59,343 nt of DNA. Origin: Mesorhizobium sp. Its GTDB lineage: Bacteria > Pseudomonadota > Alphaproteobacteria > Rhizobiales > Rhizobiaceae. The translations under genes were made by a program, and so were the position numbers. The DNA lies in contig SAQE01000038.1 in NCBI GenBank assembly GCA_004020545.1, positions 1 to 59,343 on the forward strand, in the 5' to 3' direction. Positions 17,149 to 26,462 of the stretch are shown one piece after another (the first letter of the stretch is position 1; the number at the start of each line of letters is the position of its first letter). Below the pieces are notes generated by a model. It had not been told where the DNA came from and did no database searches. It saw nothing but the letters and a program-made list of their open reading frames with translations.

Positions 17149-17165
17149 GCATTTGGAGTGTTTGA

Positions 17166-17633
17166 ATGAGCGTCGTTTCATCCATCGAGTTTCGATCGGC
17201 TGGCCCGGCGGATGTCGCCGCCATCAAGACCATCGTGCGGGCCGCCTACGCCAAATGGGTGCCGGTGATCGGGCGAGAGCCCCTGCCGATGCGCGCCGAC
17301 TACGACAAGGCGCTGGACGAGCACCAGTTCGAGCTCGCCATCGAGCACGGCCGCGTCGTCGGGCTGATCGAGACCATGGCGCATGAAGACCACATCTGGA
17401 TCGAAAATGTCGCCGTGGCGCCGGGCGCGCAAGGCAGGGGTATTGGACGGAGGCTGCTCGACAGCGCCGAGCGCAAGGCCGTTGAAGCCGGCTGCCGTGA
17501 ACTTCGGCTGCTGACCAATGGCGCGTTCGCAGCCAATGTGATGCTCTATCGCAAGCACGGCTACGTGGTCGACCGCGAAGAGCCGTTCATGAACGGGACG
17601 ACTGTCTATATGAACAAGAGGTTGGCGACGTAA
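17166..17633 (+). CDS. GNAT family N-acetyltransferase
   Basis: A 155-residue single-domain GNAT. Motif A, the acetyl-CoA pyrophosphate loop, reads VAVAPGAQGRGIGRRLL with QGRGIG at 89-94. The C-terminal strand GAFAANVMLYRKHGYVVDREEPF is typical. The acceptor substrate is unknown. A TTTGGAGTG ribosome site precedes the ATG. The gene stands alone between the terminator and a dispersed repeat. Confidence 0.9.
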   Translation: MSVVSSIEFRSAGPADVAAIKTIVRAAYAKWVPVIGREPLPMRADYDKALDEHQFELAIEHGRVVGLIETMAHEDHIWIENVAVAPGAQGRGIGRRLLDSAERKAVEAGCRELRLLTNGAFAANVMLYRKHGYVVDREEPFMNGTTVYMNKRLAT

Positions 17634-17636
17634 CGG

Positions 17637-17720
17637 CGCGCCGCCTGAAACGGATTCAGGCGACGTCTTCATGGATGTCGTTTTCCCGAAACCGCTGCAC
17701 GGTTTTGGGCGGTATGCATC
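17637..17720. repeat. Dispersed rhizobial-type palindromic repeat, copy 1
   Basis: It begins 4 bp after the GNAT stop. A hairpin CGCCTGAAACGGATTCAGGCG is followed by ATGTCGTTTTCCCGAAACCGCTGCAC and GGTTTTGGGCGGTATGCAT. The order and wording match the copies at 46715-46815 and, in reverse, 31571-31655. Confidence 0.8.
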
Positions 17721-17854
17721 ACATCAGGAATTCAGCGCTGGCTCAATCACCTCCGCTTGCGCAGGACAAGGCGGTTGCCGCATCGTTATCTCTGACCATA
17801 TACGACGATCACCTCACCACAATCGAAGCCCGACGGCCCACAGGGAGCGAAAGC

Positions 17855-19288
17855 ATGTCACACGATCTGCAGTTCTATATCGACGGCGCCTGGGTCGATC
17901 CTGTGGTGCCGAACAATTTCGACGTCATCGATCCTTCGACCGAGGACGCCTTCGCGCAGATTTCGCTGGGCACCAAGGCCGATGTCGACAAGGCGGTAGC
18001 CGCCGCCAAGCGCGCCTTCGCCAGCTTCGGCTTCACCGAAGTCGAGGAGCGGCTCGATATCCTCTACCGCGTCATCGAAATCTACAAGAAGCGCAGCAAG
18101 GACCTTGCGCTCGCCGTCTCGCGCGAGATGGGCGCGCCGCGCCAGATGGCGCTGGACAGCCAGGTCGGCGTCGGCCAGGCGCATCTGGAAAAGATGGCCG
18201 AGGTGCTGAAGACTTTTCAGTTCCGCCACGTCAAAGGTTCCTCGCTCATCGTCAAGGAGCCGATCGGCGTCGTCGGCCTGATCACGCCATGGAACTGGCC
18301 GCTCAACCAGATCACCTGCAAGGTCGGTCCGGCTCTAGCCGCCGGCTGCACCATGGTGCTGAAGCCGTCGGAGATCGCGCCGCTCGACGCCATCATCTTT
18401 GCCGAGATCATCGACGAGGCCGGCGTGCCGAAGGGCGTCTTCAACCTCGTCAACGGCGACGGCCCGACCGTCGGCCAGGCCTTGGCCAGCCACCCGGACG
18501 TCGACATGATGTCCTTCACCGGTTCGACCCGCGCGGGCATTCTGGTCGCCAAGGCGGCCGCCGACACGGTCAAGCGCGTGCATCAGGAACTCGGCGGCAA
18601 GTCGGCCAACATCCTGTTCCCCGATGTCGACCTGCAAAAGGCCGTCACCAAGGGCGTCGCCGGCTGCTTCGGCAACAGTGGCCAGTCCTGCAATGCGCCG
18701 ACCCGCATGTTCGTGCCGCGCGACCGGCATGACGAGGCTGCCGGCTACGCCAAGACGGCGGCGGAAAAATTCACCGTCGGCCCGGCCGATGCGCCCGGCG
18801 TGAAGCTCGGGCCGGTGGTCAGCCAGCTCCAGTTCGACAAGATTCAAGGCTTGATCCAGAGCGGCATCGAGGAAGGCGCAACCCTGGTCACCGGCGGCCC
18901 AGGCCGCCCGGCCGAGCTCAACCGCGGCTATTATGTCCGTTCGACCGTCTTCGCCAACGTGACGCCCGACATGCGCATCGCCAAGGAAGAGATCTTCGGG
19001 CCGGTGCTGTCGATCATGCCCTATGACACCGTCGAGCAGGCGATCGAGCAGGCCAACGACACCGTCTTCGGCCTTGCCTCTTACATCCAGGCCAAGGACA
19101 TCGAGAAGGCGCGCCAGGCAGCGGCCCGCATGCGCTCCGGCAATGTCTACATCAACTACCCGGCCTGGGACGCCGGCCTGCCCTTCGGCGGCTACAAGCA
19201 GTCCGGCAACGGCCGCGAATACGCCGAGTATGGGCTGGAGGATTTTTTGGAGATCAAGGGCATCGCTGGATACGAGGCGGCGGAGTAG
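17855..19288 (+). CDS. NAD(P)-dependent aldehyde dehydrogenase
   Basis: A 477-residue protein when started at the ATG at 17855, which has a GGGAGCG ribosome site; the open frame extends 60 codons upstream across a repeat. Catalytic Cys279 (GNSGQSC), general base Glu245 (QELGGKS) and Asn147 (TPWNWP) are present, as is the SFTGSTRAG cofactor loop (220-228). Such enzymes oxidise an aldehyde to the acid in the cytosol; the substrate cannot be told. No partner gene is adjacent, so it appears monocistronic. Confidence 0.92.
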   Translation: MSHDLQFYIDGAWVDPVVPNNFDVIDPSTEDAFAQISLGTKADVDKAVAAAKRAFASFGFTEVEERLDILYRVIEIYKKRSKDLALAVSREMGAPRQMALDSQVGVGQAHLEKMAEVLKTFQFRHVKGSSLIVKEPIGVVGLITPWNWPLNQITCKVGPALAAGCTMVLKPSEIAPLDAIIFAEIIDEAGVPKGVFNLVNGDGPTVGQALASHPDVDMMSFTGSTRAGILVAKAAADTVKRVHQELGGKSANILFPDVDLQKAVTKGVAGCFGNSGQSCNAPTRMFVPRDRHDEAAGYAKTAAEKFTVGPADAPGVKLGPVVSQLQFDKIQGLIQSGIEEGATLVTGGPGRPAELNRGYYVRSTVFANVTPDMRIAKEEIFGPVLSIMPYDTVEQAIEQANDTVFGLASYIQAKDIEKARQAAARMRSGNVYINYPAWDAGLPFGGYKQSGNGREYAEYGLEDFLEIKGIAGYEAAE

Positions 19289-19330
19289 GCTTCAAGCATC
19301 GCGACCGGCAAAGCGTCGGCGCTGATGCAT

Positions 19331-19357
19331 AAGGGCGCGGTCTCGGCTGCGCCCTTT
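19331..19357 (+). terminator. Probable terminator of the aldehyde dehydrogenase gene
   Basis: AAGGGCGC (19331-19338) and GCGCCCTT (19349-19356) form an 8-bp stem with a 10-nt loop, 42 bp after the stop codon, followed by only one further T. A second GC-rich palindrome (CCGATGGGCGC/GCGCCCGATCGG region) follows at about 19368-19392. Confidence 0.5.
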
Positions 19358-19410
19358 GCCATTCGGGCCGATGGGCGCGGGCGCCCGATCGGCCTACTTT
19401 CCCCACCGCC

Positions 19411-19644
19411 TTACTCGTGCCTTGCCTCGATGATCCCGACCATTGCCCGGGTAAACTCGACCATGCTGTTGGCGGTGATGGCTGCATTGTCGGGGCTTTG
19501 GCCGATATGCTCGGCTGCTCCGCAGCAAGAGCGGCGGATGCTGTCGTAATGGGTAACTCTTTCATCGTCCGGCAAGCTTGCCAAGTTCAAGGCTCGGCGG
19601 TGAAGCATGCGCAATAGCTGCGCCAGCGCTGTTTCGACACTCAT
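19411..19644 (-). CDS. Small hypothetical protein, 77 residues
   Basis: The sequence is helical with no membrane segment: SVETALAQLLRMLHRRALN, then a CC pair at about 40 in the block RRSCCGAAEHIG, and a hydrophobic-polar end. Coding-like codon positions and a clean ATG support it, but there is no strong ribosome site and I recognise no family. It lies alone on the minus strand between the aldehyde dehydrogenase terminator and a hairpin-rich region. Confidence 0.4.
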   Translation of the reverse strand: MSVETALAQLLRMLHRRALNLASLPDDERVTHYDSIRRSCCGAAEHIGQSPDNAAITANSMVEFTRAMVGIIEARHE

Positions 19645-20182
19645 GCGTTTTGCTCCGCATCGGTCGAACGTCTCGGCACATAAGTGTCGGATCGTCGATC
19701 AGGGGGGCGGTTCTCGCCCCCGGTACGGAAAGGCTGCGCCATAGCCGTTAATATATCGTTGATTGCTAATATGTCTGGCGAATTCTCCAGGCAGGTTTGC
19801 TGCTGCCATTGAGAGGCGCAAGCAAAGTCATAGCGGCGCGCGTGCAACCAAACTCGATGGCGACGTCTCTGGCATCACGAATAGTGCCGCCGACATTTCA
19901 AAATCTAACGATTGGCAAAATGCACCAGTAAGAATGCTTGGTAAGAGTTGATTCAACCCTTGCTGGTAGCGTAACGGGTGGCGGCTCCGACTAGGGGTAG
20001 GGTGCCTGGGCGCCGGAGCCGCCTGCGCGGCCAATGGGTAGTAGATCCGCGCTGTCCCAGAATAGGACAGCGCGGTCTACGATTCGTTAATTCGCTAATA
20101 TACATGGCGGGGGCGAAACCGGCAGACGCCATGTTTGTAAACGCTACATCCTAAGCGTTTGAATTTTCATCGATATAAGTTT
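19645..20182. other. Gene-poor stretch with two strong hairpins
   Basis: No convincing coding region is visible and part of it is A/T-rich (around 19740-19775). Hairpin 1: GGCGGCTCCG (19980-19989) pairs with CGGAGCCGCC (20014-20023). Hairpin 2: GTAGATCCGCGCTGTCC (20041-20057) pairs with GGACAGCGCGGTCTAC (20065-20080) with a single bulged T and a 7-nt loop. The stretch adjoins the 3' side of tRNA-Gln, a usual integration target, but I saw no repeated attachment site. Confidence 0.6.
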
Positions 20183-20256
20183 TGGCTGGGGAACCTGGAT
20201 TCGAACCAGGACTAACGGAGTCAGAGTCCGTGGGTCTACCGTTAACCTATTCCCCA
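20183..20256 (-). tRNA. tRNA-Gln (anticodon CUG)
   Basis: On the minus strand the 7-bp acceptor stem TGGGGAA/TTCCCCA, anticodon arm ACGGA-CTCTGAC-TCCGT and T arm CCTGG-TTCGAAT-CCAGG are all intact. The anticodon is CTG. The sequence ends with discriminator G and an encoded CCA (20183-20186). Confidence 0.97.
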
Positions 20257-20400
20257 GCAGGCGCGGCTGGCGTCGCGCGAAGCGGGCGGCTATCCGCCGC
20301 GAGCGCTGCCTTGTAGCCGCCGCCGGAAAATAGTCAACCCCGCGCGGCGCTTCAATCGCAGCCTTTTTTGTCGCTCTCTGGGTTGGGCGCTTTGGCAGGC

Positions 20401-21333
20401 TCAGCCTTCGCCGCGGCTGTATTGCGAATGCTCGAAGAACAGCACCACGCCGAGCCCGATCAAGAGCGGGATGATCAGGTAGAACAGGCGGAACACCAAA
20501 AGTGCGGCGAGCACGCCTACCGGGTCCATATGCGACAGTCCCGCCAGGAAGACGATCTCGAAAACGCCAAGCGCGCCCGGCGCATGAGACAGCAACCCCA
20601 CCGAGAAGGACACCATGAACACGCCCAGTATCACGAAATAGCCGGGATTGCCGGCTTCCGGCAGGGCAAAGTAGATGATCGCCGCGGCCGCCAGCAGTTC
20701 GACCGGGCCGATCAGCAATTGCCGCGCCACGATCGGCAGCGCCGGGTAATGCACCTGGAAGCTGCCGATCTTGAGCGGCCTCAGATGCAGCCAGCTGCAG
20801 AACACATAAACGCCGACCAGGATCAGCATGAGAAGGCCGGCGGCCGCTGCCAGTTGGTGATGCGGGGTCGTGGTGAAACGATCGACGATCTGCGGTTCCA
20901 GCACCAGCACGAGACCCCCGACAAGCAGGCTGGAGAGCACGAAGGTGATCCAGCATATCGCCACCAGAACGCCGACATCCTGGCCGGTCAGGCCTCTCGT
21001 GCCATAGGCGCGGTAGCGGATCACGGCGCCCGACAGCACCGAGCCGCCGATATTGTGCGACAGCGCATAGGTGGTGAAGGAGCAGAGCGTGACGAACAGC
21101 CACGAGACTCGTCTGCCGATATGAAGCAGCGCGATGTGGTCGTAGCCGGCGAGCGAGGCATAGGCGACGACCGAGCTCAGCGCCGCAAACATCCAAGCGC
21201 GCGGGGGGATGGCGACGATGCCGTCCCAGACGTCGTCGAGTGAAATGCCGCGCAGCTCGTGGATGAGCAGCCAAAGCGAGAACACCACGGCCGCTATGCC
21301 GATGATCGGCCAGAAATAACGCCTCCAGTTCAT
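20401..21333 (-). CDS. UPF0104 / lysylphosphatidylglycerol-synthase-type membrane protein
   Basis: A 310-residue polytopic protein with about eight hydrophobic segments. Blocks typical of the LPG synthetase transmembrane region are visible: YDHIALLHIGRR, YALSHNIGGSVLSGAVIRYRAYG and SHAPGALGVFEIVFL. There is no cytosolic transferase domain, so it is the membrane (flippase-like) half only. In this family such proteins are linked to aminoacyl-lipid or other lipid transfer. It is a single gene upstream of tRNA-Gln and divergent from ppx/gppA. Confidence 0.8.
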   Translation of the reverse strand: MNWRRYFWPIIGIAAVVFSLWLLIHELRGISLDDVWDGIVAIPPRAWMFAALSSVVAYASLAGYDHIALLHIGRRVSWLFVTLCSFTTYALSHNIGGSVLSGAVIRYRAYGTRGLTGQDVGVLVAICWITFVLSSLLVGGLVLVLEPQIVDRFTTTPHHQLAAAAGLLMLILVGVYVFCSWLHLRPLKIGSFQVHYPALPIVARQLLIGPVELLAAAAIIYFALPEAGNPGYFVILGVFMVSFSVGLLSHAPGALGVFEIVFLAGLSHMDPVGVLAALLVFRLFYLIIPLLIGLGVVLFFEHSQYSRGEG

Positions 21334-21582
21334 GGCGTCGTCGTCATGCGGTTAAGCTCATGGATGTGATGTTGCCCAAACCTTTTCGAACCCTCTTTTG
21401 AGACATGCCTGATTGAAGCCGGCTATTCAACCGGCAAGAGATTGCCCCAGCGTGAAGGCGCCAAAAATCGGGCCACGCGCTCTTGGTGATTGCGGATCGC
21501 GCTGCTAGTCTGTCCTCAACTTGAAACAAATCGAGGTGCCTGCTGCGTCCTTCGGGTTCGCGCGGCGCCGAAAGGAATTGCA

Positions 21583-22929
21583 GTGGAAGACCACGATACC
21601 GGCGCTGGCGCGTCGGCAGTGGGCATGTCCGGGGCATCGCCGACGGAGTCGGGAGGTCCGTCCACGGGGCGGTTCAGCCGCCATGCGGGCGCGCATGTAA
21701 GACATGCCGACCAAAGACATGCCGACAATCAAGGCGAGAACCAGAAGGGCAAGACGCGCAAGCGCCGCAAGCGCAGGCGCGGCCGCAAGGTGTTCGCGCG
21801 CGACGGGAACGGCGTCATAGCGCCACCCGCGCCCGCCGCCACGCCTGCCGGCCGCCCGCCAGACCCAGCGCCGCCATCGCCGCAACCGCGACCGGTACAG
21901 AACGTGCCGCGGCGGCCGCAGCCGGAACTGCCGGTGTTCGCCGCGCTCGATCTCGGCACCAACAACTGCCGGCTGCTGGTCGCGGTGCCCGGCCGGCACG
22001 GCCAGTTCCGCGTCATCGATGCCTTCTCGCGCATCGTCAGGCTGGGCGAGGGGCTCTCCGCCAGCGGGCGCCTCGGCAAGGCCGCCATGGACCGTGCCGT
22101 CGAGGCGTTGAAAATCTGCGGCGAGAAGCTGCGCAACCGCAAGATCAGGAAGGCCAGGCTGATCGCCACCGAGGCCTGCCGGTCCGCCGAAAACGGCGTC
22201 GAGTTCCTCGAACGCGTCGAGCGCGAGGCCGGCCTCAAGCTGGAGATCATCGACCGCCAGACCGAGGCCCGCCTCGCCGTCTCCGGCTGCGGCTCGCTGG
22301 TCGAGCGCGACACGCGCGGCGTGGTGCTGTTCGATATCGGCGGCGGCTCGTCGGAGATCGCGCTGATCGACCTCACCCGCGGCCAGCGCTCGCCGCGGCT
22401 GGCCAATCACATCGTTTCCTGGACGTCGCTTCCCGTCGGTGTCGTGTCGCTCGCCGAGCGCTTCGGCGGCCGCACGGTGACGCGCGAGACCTTCGGCGCC
22501 ATGGTCGACGACGTGGCGGTGCGGCTCAAGGCCTTCGACGGGCGCGACCGGCTGGCGCATGTGCTCGCCAGCCCGCAGTTCCATCTGCTCGGCACCTCAG
22601 GCACGGTGACGACGCTGGCCGGCGTCCATCTCGATCTCGAGCGCTATGACCGCCGCCGGGTCGACGGGCTCTGGATGGACCGCACGAGCGTCGACCGCAT
22701 GATCGAGAAGCTGATCGGCTGGGATTTCCATCAGCGCGTCGCCAATCCCTGCATCGGCGCCGACCGCGCCGACCTCGTGCTTGCCGGCTGCGCCATCCTG
22801 GAAGCGATCCGCGGCGTGTGGCCGTCCGAGCGGCTGCGCGTCGCCGACCGCGGCCTGCGCGAAGGCATATTGAGCGAACTGATGGCCGACGACGGTGTCT
22901 GGCGTCACGACGGGCGTGGCCGTACATGA
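21583..22929 (+). CDS. Ppx/GppA family phosphatase with basic N-terminal extension
   Basis: A 448-residue protein from a GTG at 21583 preceded by AAAGGAAT; the open frame continues upstream without family resemblance. The exopolyphosphatase/pppGpp-phosphatase fold starts near 118 ([14 protein letters not shown]) and contains the second phosphate loop FDIGGGSSE and [12 protein letters not shown]. Residues 1-117 are a low-complexity extension with a strongly basic core ([13 protein letters not shown], about 57-69) and a proline-rich linker, suggesting nucleic-acid or polyphosphate binding. The domain hydrolyses polyphosphate or pppGpp. Its stop overlaps the rlmE start (ATGA), so stress signalling and rRNA methylation are translationally coupled. 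Confidence 0.88.
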   Translation: MEDHDTGAGASAVGMSGASPTESGGPSTGRFSRHAGAHVRHADQRHADNQGENQKGKTRKRRKRRRGRKVFARDGNGVIAPPAPAATPAGRPPDPAPPSPQPRPVQNVPRRPQPELPVFAALDLGTNNCRLLVAVPGRHGQFRVIDAFSRIVRLGEGLSASGRLGKAAMDRAVEALKICGEKLRNRKIRKARLIATEACRSAENGVEFLERVEREAGLKLEIIDRQTEARLAVSGCGSLVERDTRGVVLFDIGGGSSEIALIDLTRGQRSPRLANHIVSWTSLPVGVVSLAERFGGRTVTRETFGAMVDDVAVRLKAFDGRDRLAHVLASPQFHLLGTSGTVTTLAGVHLDLERYDRRRVDGLWMDRTSVDRMIEKLIGWDFHQRVANPCIGADRADLVLAGCAILEAIRGVWPSERLRVADRGLREGILSELMADDGVWRHDGRGRT

Positions 22930-23630
22930 CAAAGAAGCCGGAAAAGCCGGGCTCGGCCGGCATGCGCGTGCTGAAGACGAGGATCAAGAAGAAGAGCGGG
23001 CTGAAGGAATCCTCGCGCCGCTGGCTCGAGCGCCACATGAATGATCCCTATGTGCAGCGTTCCAAGGCCGACGGCTATCGCTCCCGCGCCGCCTACAAGC
23101 TGACCGAGATCGACGACAAGCACCATCTGCTCAAGCCCGGTATGAAGGTGATCGACCTGGGTGCCGCCCCCGGCGGCTGGTGCCAGGTGGCGGCGGCGCG
23201 CACGAAATCGACCGCCGAGGCCCCGCATGTCGTCGGCATAGACTATCTGGAGATGGACGCGGTGCCTGGCGCCGTCATCCTGCGGATGGATTTCCTCGAT
23301 CCGGACGCGCCGCAAAAGCTTGCCGAGGCGCTTGGCGGCCAGCCCGATGTCGTGTTGTCGGACATGGCGGCCCCGACGACGGGGCATCGCCGTACCGACC
23401 ATCTGCGCACGATGCATCTATGCGAGGTGGCGGCCGATTTCGCGCTGTCGGTGCTCAAGCCCGGCGGGCATTTCCTCGCCAAGACTTTTCAGGGCGGCGC
23501 CGAGAACGAACTCTTGTCGCGGCTCAAGCAGAACTTCCGCTCGGTCCACCACGTCAAGCCGCCGGCCTCGCGGGACGAGTCCGTGGAGCTCTATTTGCTG
23601 GCGAAGGAGTTCAAGGGGGTGAGGACCTGA
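22926..23630 (+). CDS. rlmE: 23S rRNA (uridine-2552-2'-O)-methyltransferase RlmE
   Basis: A 234-residue RrmJ/FtsJ-type methyltransferase that methylates U2552 in the A loop of 23S rRNA in late 50S assembly, using S-adenosylmethionine. The SAM motif DLGAAPGGW is at 77-85 and the K-D-K-E tetrad is Lys58, Asp146, Lys186, Glu221. The first 25 residues are basic ([11 protein letters not shown]), as often in alphaproteobacterial members. The ATG at 22926 overlaps the ppx/gppA stop by 4 bp. The TGA stop is itself the first three bases of a palindromic repeat. Confidence 0.94.
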   Translation: MTKKPEKPGSAGMRVLKTRIKKKSGLKESSRRWLERHMNDPYVQRSKADGYRSRAAYKLTEIDDKHHLLKPGMKVIDLGAAPGGWCQVAAARTKSTAEAPHVVGIDYLEMDAVPGAVILRMDFLDPDAPQKLAEALGGQPDVVLSDMAAPTTGHRRTDHLRTMHLCEVAADFALSVLKPGGHFLAKTFQGGAENELLSRLKQNFRSVHHVKPPASRDESVELYLLAKEFKGVRT

Positions 23631-23712
23631 TCCGCCGCAGGCGGATCAAAACGTCCAGTGGACGTTTTGAAAGGTCCGAACGCCCGGAGCCATAGCGGAG
23701 GGCAGGGGCGCC
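23628..23712. repeat. Chain-of-hairpins repeat beginning in the rlmE stop codon
   Basis: TGATCCGCC-GCA-GGCGGATCA (23628-23648) is directly followed by TCAAAACGTCC-AGT-GGACGTTTTGA (23646-23670) and by GGTCCGAACGCCC with GC-rich inverted sequence to about 23712. The arrangement, but not the stem sequences, matches 42726-42781. Confidence 0.75.
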
Positions 23713-23717
23713 GCCTC

Positions 23718-25139
23718 TCACTTCCCCGCCGTACCCACCGCCTCCAGCGTCTTCGGCGTCGTCAGTTTTCCATGTCCTGACACCGCACTGCCGGCATCCG
23801 GAGCCAGCCGCATGAAGGTCACCGATGCTGCCGCCGAGACGGCCGCGACGATGAAGAAGGCGATGTGGAAGTCGCTGAGTGTCAGCGGCCCGCCATGGAT
23901 CGAGGTCGACACTTCGAGGATGCCGCCGGCCAGCGCCACGCCGAGCGCGATCGACAATTGCTGGAAGACGGCAACGATCGGCGTCGCCTTGCTGGTGTCG
24001 GCGGCGGAGACCTCGGCATAGGACAGCGCGTTGACGCCGGTGAAGAACATCGAACGGATGAAGCCTCCGACTAACAATATTGCCAGCATCAGCGCATAGG
24101 GTGTTTCGGGGGTGAAGAGGCCATAGATGGCGATCGAGGCGGCGGCGACCAGCGAGCCGAGGATCAGCACCCGGCGGAAGCCTGCAAGCCGGAAGAGCAG
24201 CGCGGTGACGAATTTCATGCCGATGGCGCCGATCGCCGAGACGAAGGTGATCATGCCGGACTGGAACGGCGTCAGCCCGAAGCCGATCTGGAACATCAGC
24301 GGCAGAAGGAACGGAACCGCGCCGATGCCGATGCGGAACAGCGAGCCGCCGAGCACCGAGGAACGGAACACCTGGTTGCGGAACAGCGTCAGGGCCAGCA
24401 GCGGGTTCTTGGCGCGCCGTGCGTGCAGCAGGTAAAGCACGCCCGAAACCAGGCCAAGGGCCACCGTAATGAAGCCGGCGATCGGCGGCAGGGCGGGCAG
24501 GCTGACCACGGAGAGGCCGAAAACGATGCCGGATGCCGCGAGGCCGCTCAGCACGAAGCCGGGAATATCGAGCGGCGGCGTTTCGGTCGGCTCGGTCTCC
24601 GGCAGGTAGCGGGTGGCGAGCCAGATGCCCAACAGCCCGATCGGCACGTTGATCAGGAAGATCCAGTGCCAGGTGAAATAGGTGGTGATGGAGCCGCCGA
24701 TCGGCGGCCCGACCAGCGGCCCGACCAGCGCGGGCACCGTCAGCCACGACATCGCCGCGACCAGCTCGTTCTTCGGCGTGGCGCGCACCAGCACCAGTCG
24801 CCCGACCGGCGTCATCATGGCGCCGCCCATGCCCTGCAGGAAGCGCGACACCACGAAGGCCGGCAGCGAATTGGCGAAAGCGCAGGCGACCGAGCCGGCG
24901 ATGAAGACGGCGATCGCGGCGCGGAATACGTTCTTGGCTCCGAACCGGTCCGCCATCCAGCCGCTGATCGGAATGAAGATCGCCAGCGACACCAGATAGG
25001 CCGTCAGCGCCAGCTTGAGCGCGATCGGGCTGGTATGGATGTCAATGGCGATCGCCGGCAGCGAGGTCGCGATCACGGTCGAATCCATGTTCTCCATGAA
25101 AAGTGCGACCGCCAGGATGAGCGGGATGATGCGGTTCAA
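23718..25139 (-). CDS. DHA2-type MFS drug/proton antiporter
   Basis: From the TTG at 25139, which has an AGGGCG ribosome site, the protein has 473 residues; a GTG at 25196 is possible but has no ribosome site. Many hydrophobic helices and the motif MDSTVIATSLPAIA in helix 1, SGWMADRFGAK (motif A) and RFLQGMGGAMMTPVGRL mark a DHA2-like (EmrB/QacA-type) exporter. The motif C region reads VGPLVGPPIGG. The likely role is export of toxic compounds; the substrate is unknown. No periplasmic adaptor gene lies nearby. It ends beside the repeat that follows rlmE, in convergent orientation. Confidence 0.88.
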   Translation of the reverse strand: MNRIIPLILAVALFMENMDSTVIATSLPAIAIDIHTSPIALKLALTAYLVSLAIFIPISGWMADRFGAKNVFRAAIAVFIAGSVACAFANSLPAFVVSRFLQGMGGAMMTPVGRLVLVRATPKNELVAAMSWLTVPALVGPLVGPPIGGSITTYFTWHWIFLINVPIGLLGIWLATRYLPETEPTETPPLDIPGFVLSGLAASGIVFGLSVVSLPALPPIAGFITVALGLVSGVLYLLHARRAKNPLLALTLFRNQVFRSSVLGGSLFRIGIGAVPFLLPLMFQIGFGLTPFQSGMITFVSAIGAIGMKFVTALLFRLAGFRRVLILGSLVAAASIAIYGLFTPETPYALMLAILLVGGFIRSMFFTGVNALSYAEVSAADTSKATPIVAVFQQLSIALGVALAGGILEVSTSIHGGPLTLSDFHIAFFIVAAVSAAASVTFMRLAPDAGSAVSGHGKLTTPKTLEAVGTAGK

Positions 25140-25435
25140 GGGAGCGCCCTGATTTGACTTCGCGATTCTGGGCCTGGCTTGGGGGCGAGCCGGCACGCCG
25201 GGCGGTTACCACGCATTGGCCCGGATGTCGCATTAAATTGCTGTCACTTTTGTGCGACCGCAACCACTGCCGCGACGACCGAAACCTACAATTCACTAAC
25301 CATGCGGTGACACCGGTAGCCCTGTCCATGACAGAGAATATTGGCCACGGGTTCGTCTATGTCGGCTCGTGTGTTGCAGTAACTTTCATTGTACGTGATA
25401 GTCGCCAACAGGGGAAATGGGGCAACGTCACTTCG

Positions 25436-26353
25436 ATGTCTGGTGGCAGCTGTCGTGTACTTGTTGCGGCTTTCGTTGTTGTCTTGGCGGGCGCGGCGCT
25501 ACCCCCAGATGAACGAAACGGCACCGAACCCGCAAAGCCCGAACAACGACAGGAAGCTATAGCAAATCCTGCTCCGCCAAGTCTGCCGTCAGTCCAAATG
25601 GCAAATGATCCCCCTGGTTACACAGAACCGTGCCAAGCCGGTCACGATAATCGCAACTCCGATCTGTGTGCCCAATGGAAGGCTGCGGATGCTGCCGAAC
25701 AATCCGCGTTCTGGACCCGCGTAGGAACGCTCATAGGTATTGCCACCTTCGGCGCCGCTGCCGTAGCCGCTTGGTTTGCAGGAAGGGCCGCACAGTACAC
25801 CAAAGATGGCGCTATCGCCGCTAACCAAGCGCTTGCCCAAGCCGAGCAAATCTCCAAGCTTGAACTTCGCGCCTACCTCACGGTCGTTCCCGATGGGATT
25901 AACCAGTTGATCGGAACTACCGAAGCGATGGGGCATGTTTTGCTTCAAAATGTTGGCAAACTACCCGCGCGCAACGTGTCCCTGTTCGTTTACATGGAAA
26001 TGTCCGAAAGGAATGTGGATCCCAAAAGCCGCCGCTCCGACTTCCAAACGCCTGAAGGTCGTTCCAAAACCGAGCGCGTCGTTCATCCCGGTGGGAGCAT
26101 GCGGCAGGGGAGCTACAATGCCCACAGAATCCCGATAAAGGAAGTCTTCGAGGCCAGCGATCACAACATTTATGTCTGGGGCATAGCGTATTACGACGAC
26201 GGCTACGGATGCCCTCGTTATACGAGGTTCTGCCATCGCTACACCACCGCCTCCCGAAACGACATCAACCCCAAGGAAGTGGTGAAAGAAAGCCGGGCGA
26301 TAATTGCTCCCGACAAGGCCCGCTATCACACTTACGGAAACGATGCTGACTAG
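25436..26353 (+). CDS. Hypothetical exported or membrane protein, 305 residues
   Basis: The start at 25436 gives a protein opening with a signal-like hydrophobic stretch (about 6-24, CRVLVAAFVVVLAGAA), then a polar linker, the block DLCAQWKAADAAE and a membrane helix (TRVGTLIGIATFGAAAVAAWFAG). The C-terminal domain has a RAYLTV...HVLLQNVGKLPARNV pattern seen in uncharacterised alphaproteobacterial proteins that carry one helix followed by an immunoglobulin-like beta domain. The frame stays open upstream to 25154, so the start is uncertain. Base composition is less GC-rich than the flanking genes. No function can be given. Confidence 0.55.
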   Translation: MSGGSCRVLVAAFVVVLAGAALPPDERNGTEPAKPEQRQEAIANPAPPSLPSVQMANDPPGYTEPCQAGHDNRNSDLCAQWKAADAAEQSAFWTRVGTLIGIATFGAAAVAAWFAGRAAQYTKDGAIAANQALAQAEQISKLELRAYLTVVPDGINQLIGTTEAMGHVLLQNVGKLPARNVSLFVYMEMSERNVDPKSRRSDFQTPEGRSKTERVVHPGGSMRQGSYNAHRIPIKEVFEASDHNIYVWGIAYYDDGYGCPRYTRFCHRYTTASRNDINPKEVVKESRAIIAPDKARYHTYGNDAD

Positions 26354-26462
26354 CGGCTCGGCTCCCATGTAGCAGTAACGTACATGGCGCGACCCCTCAC
26401 TTTCGTCGGCAGACCACGTAAGCTATCGTAGCCGACATTGCGGAAAAGACTTTGGGGGGACC

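Noticed and set aside
19300-20260. Integrative element at tRNA-Gln
   Set aside because: No integrase gene and no duplicated tRNA 3' end were seen within the window.
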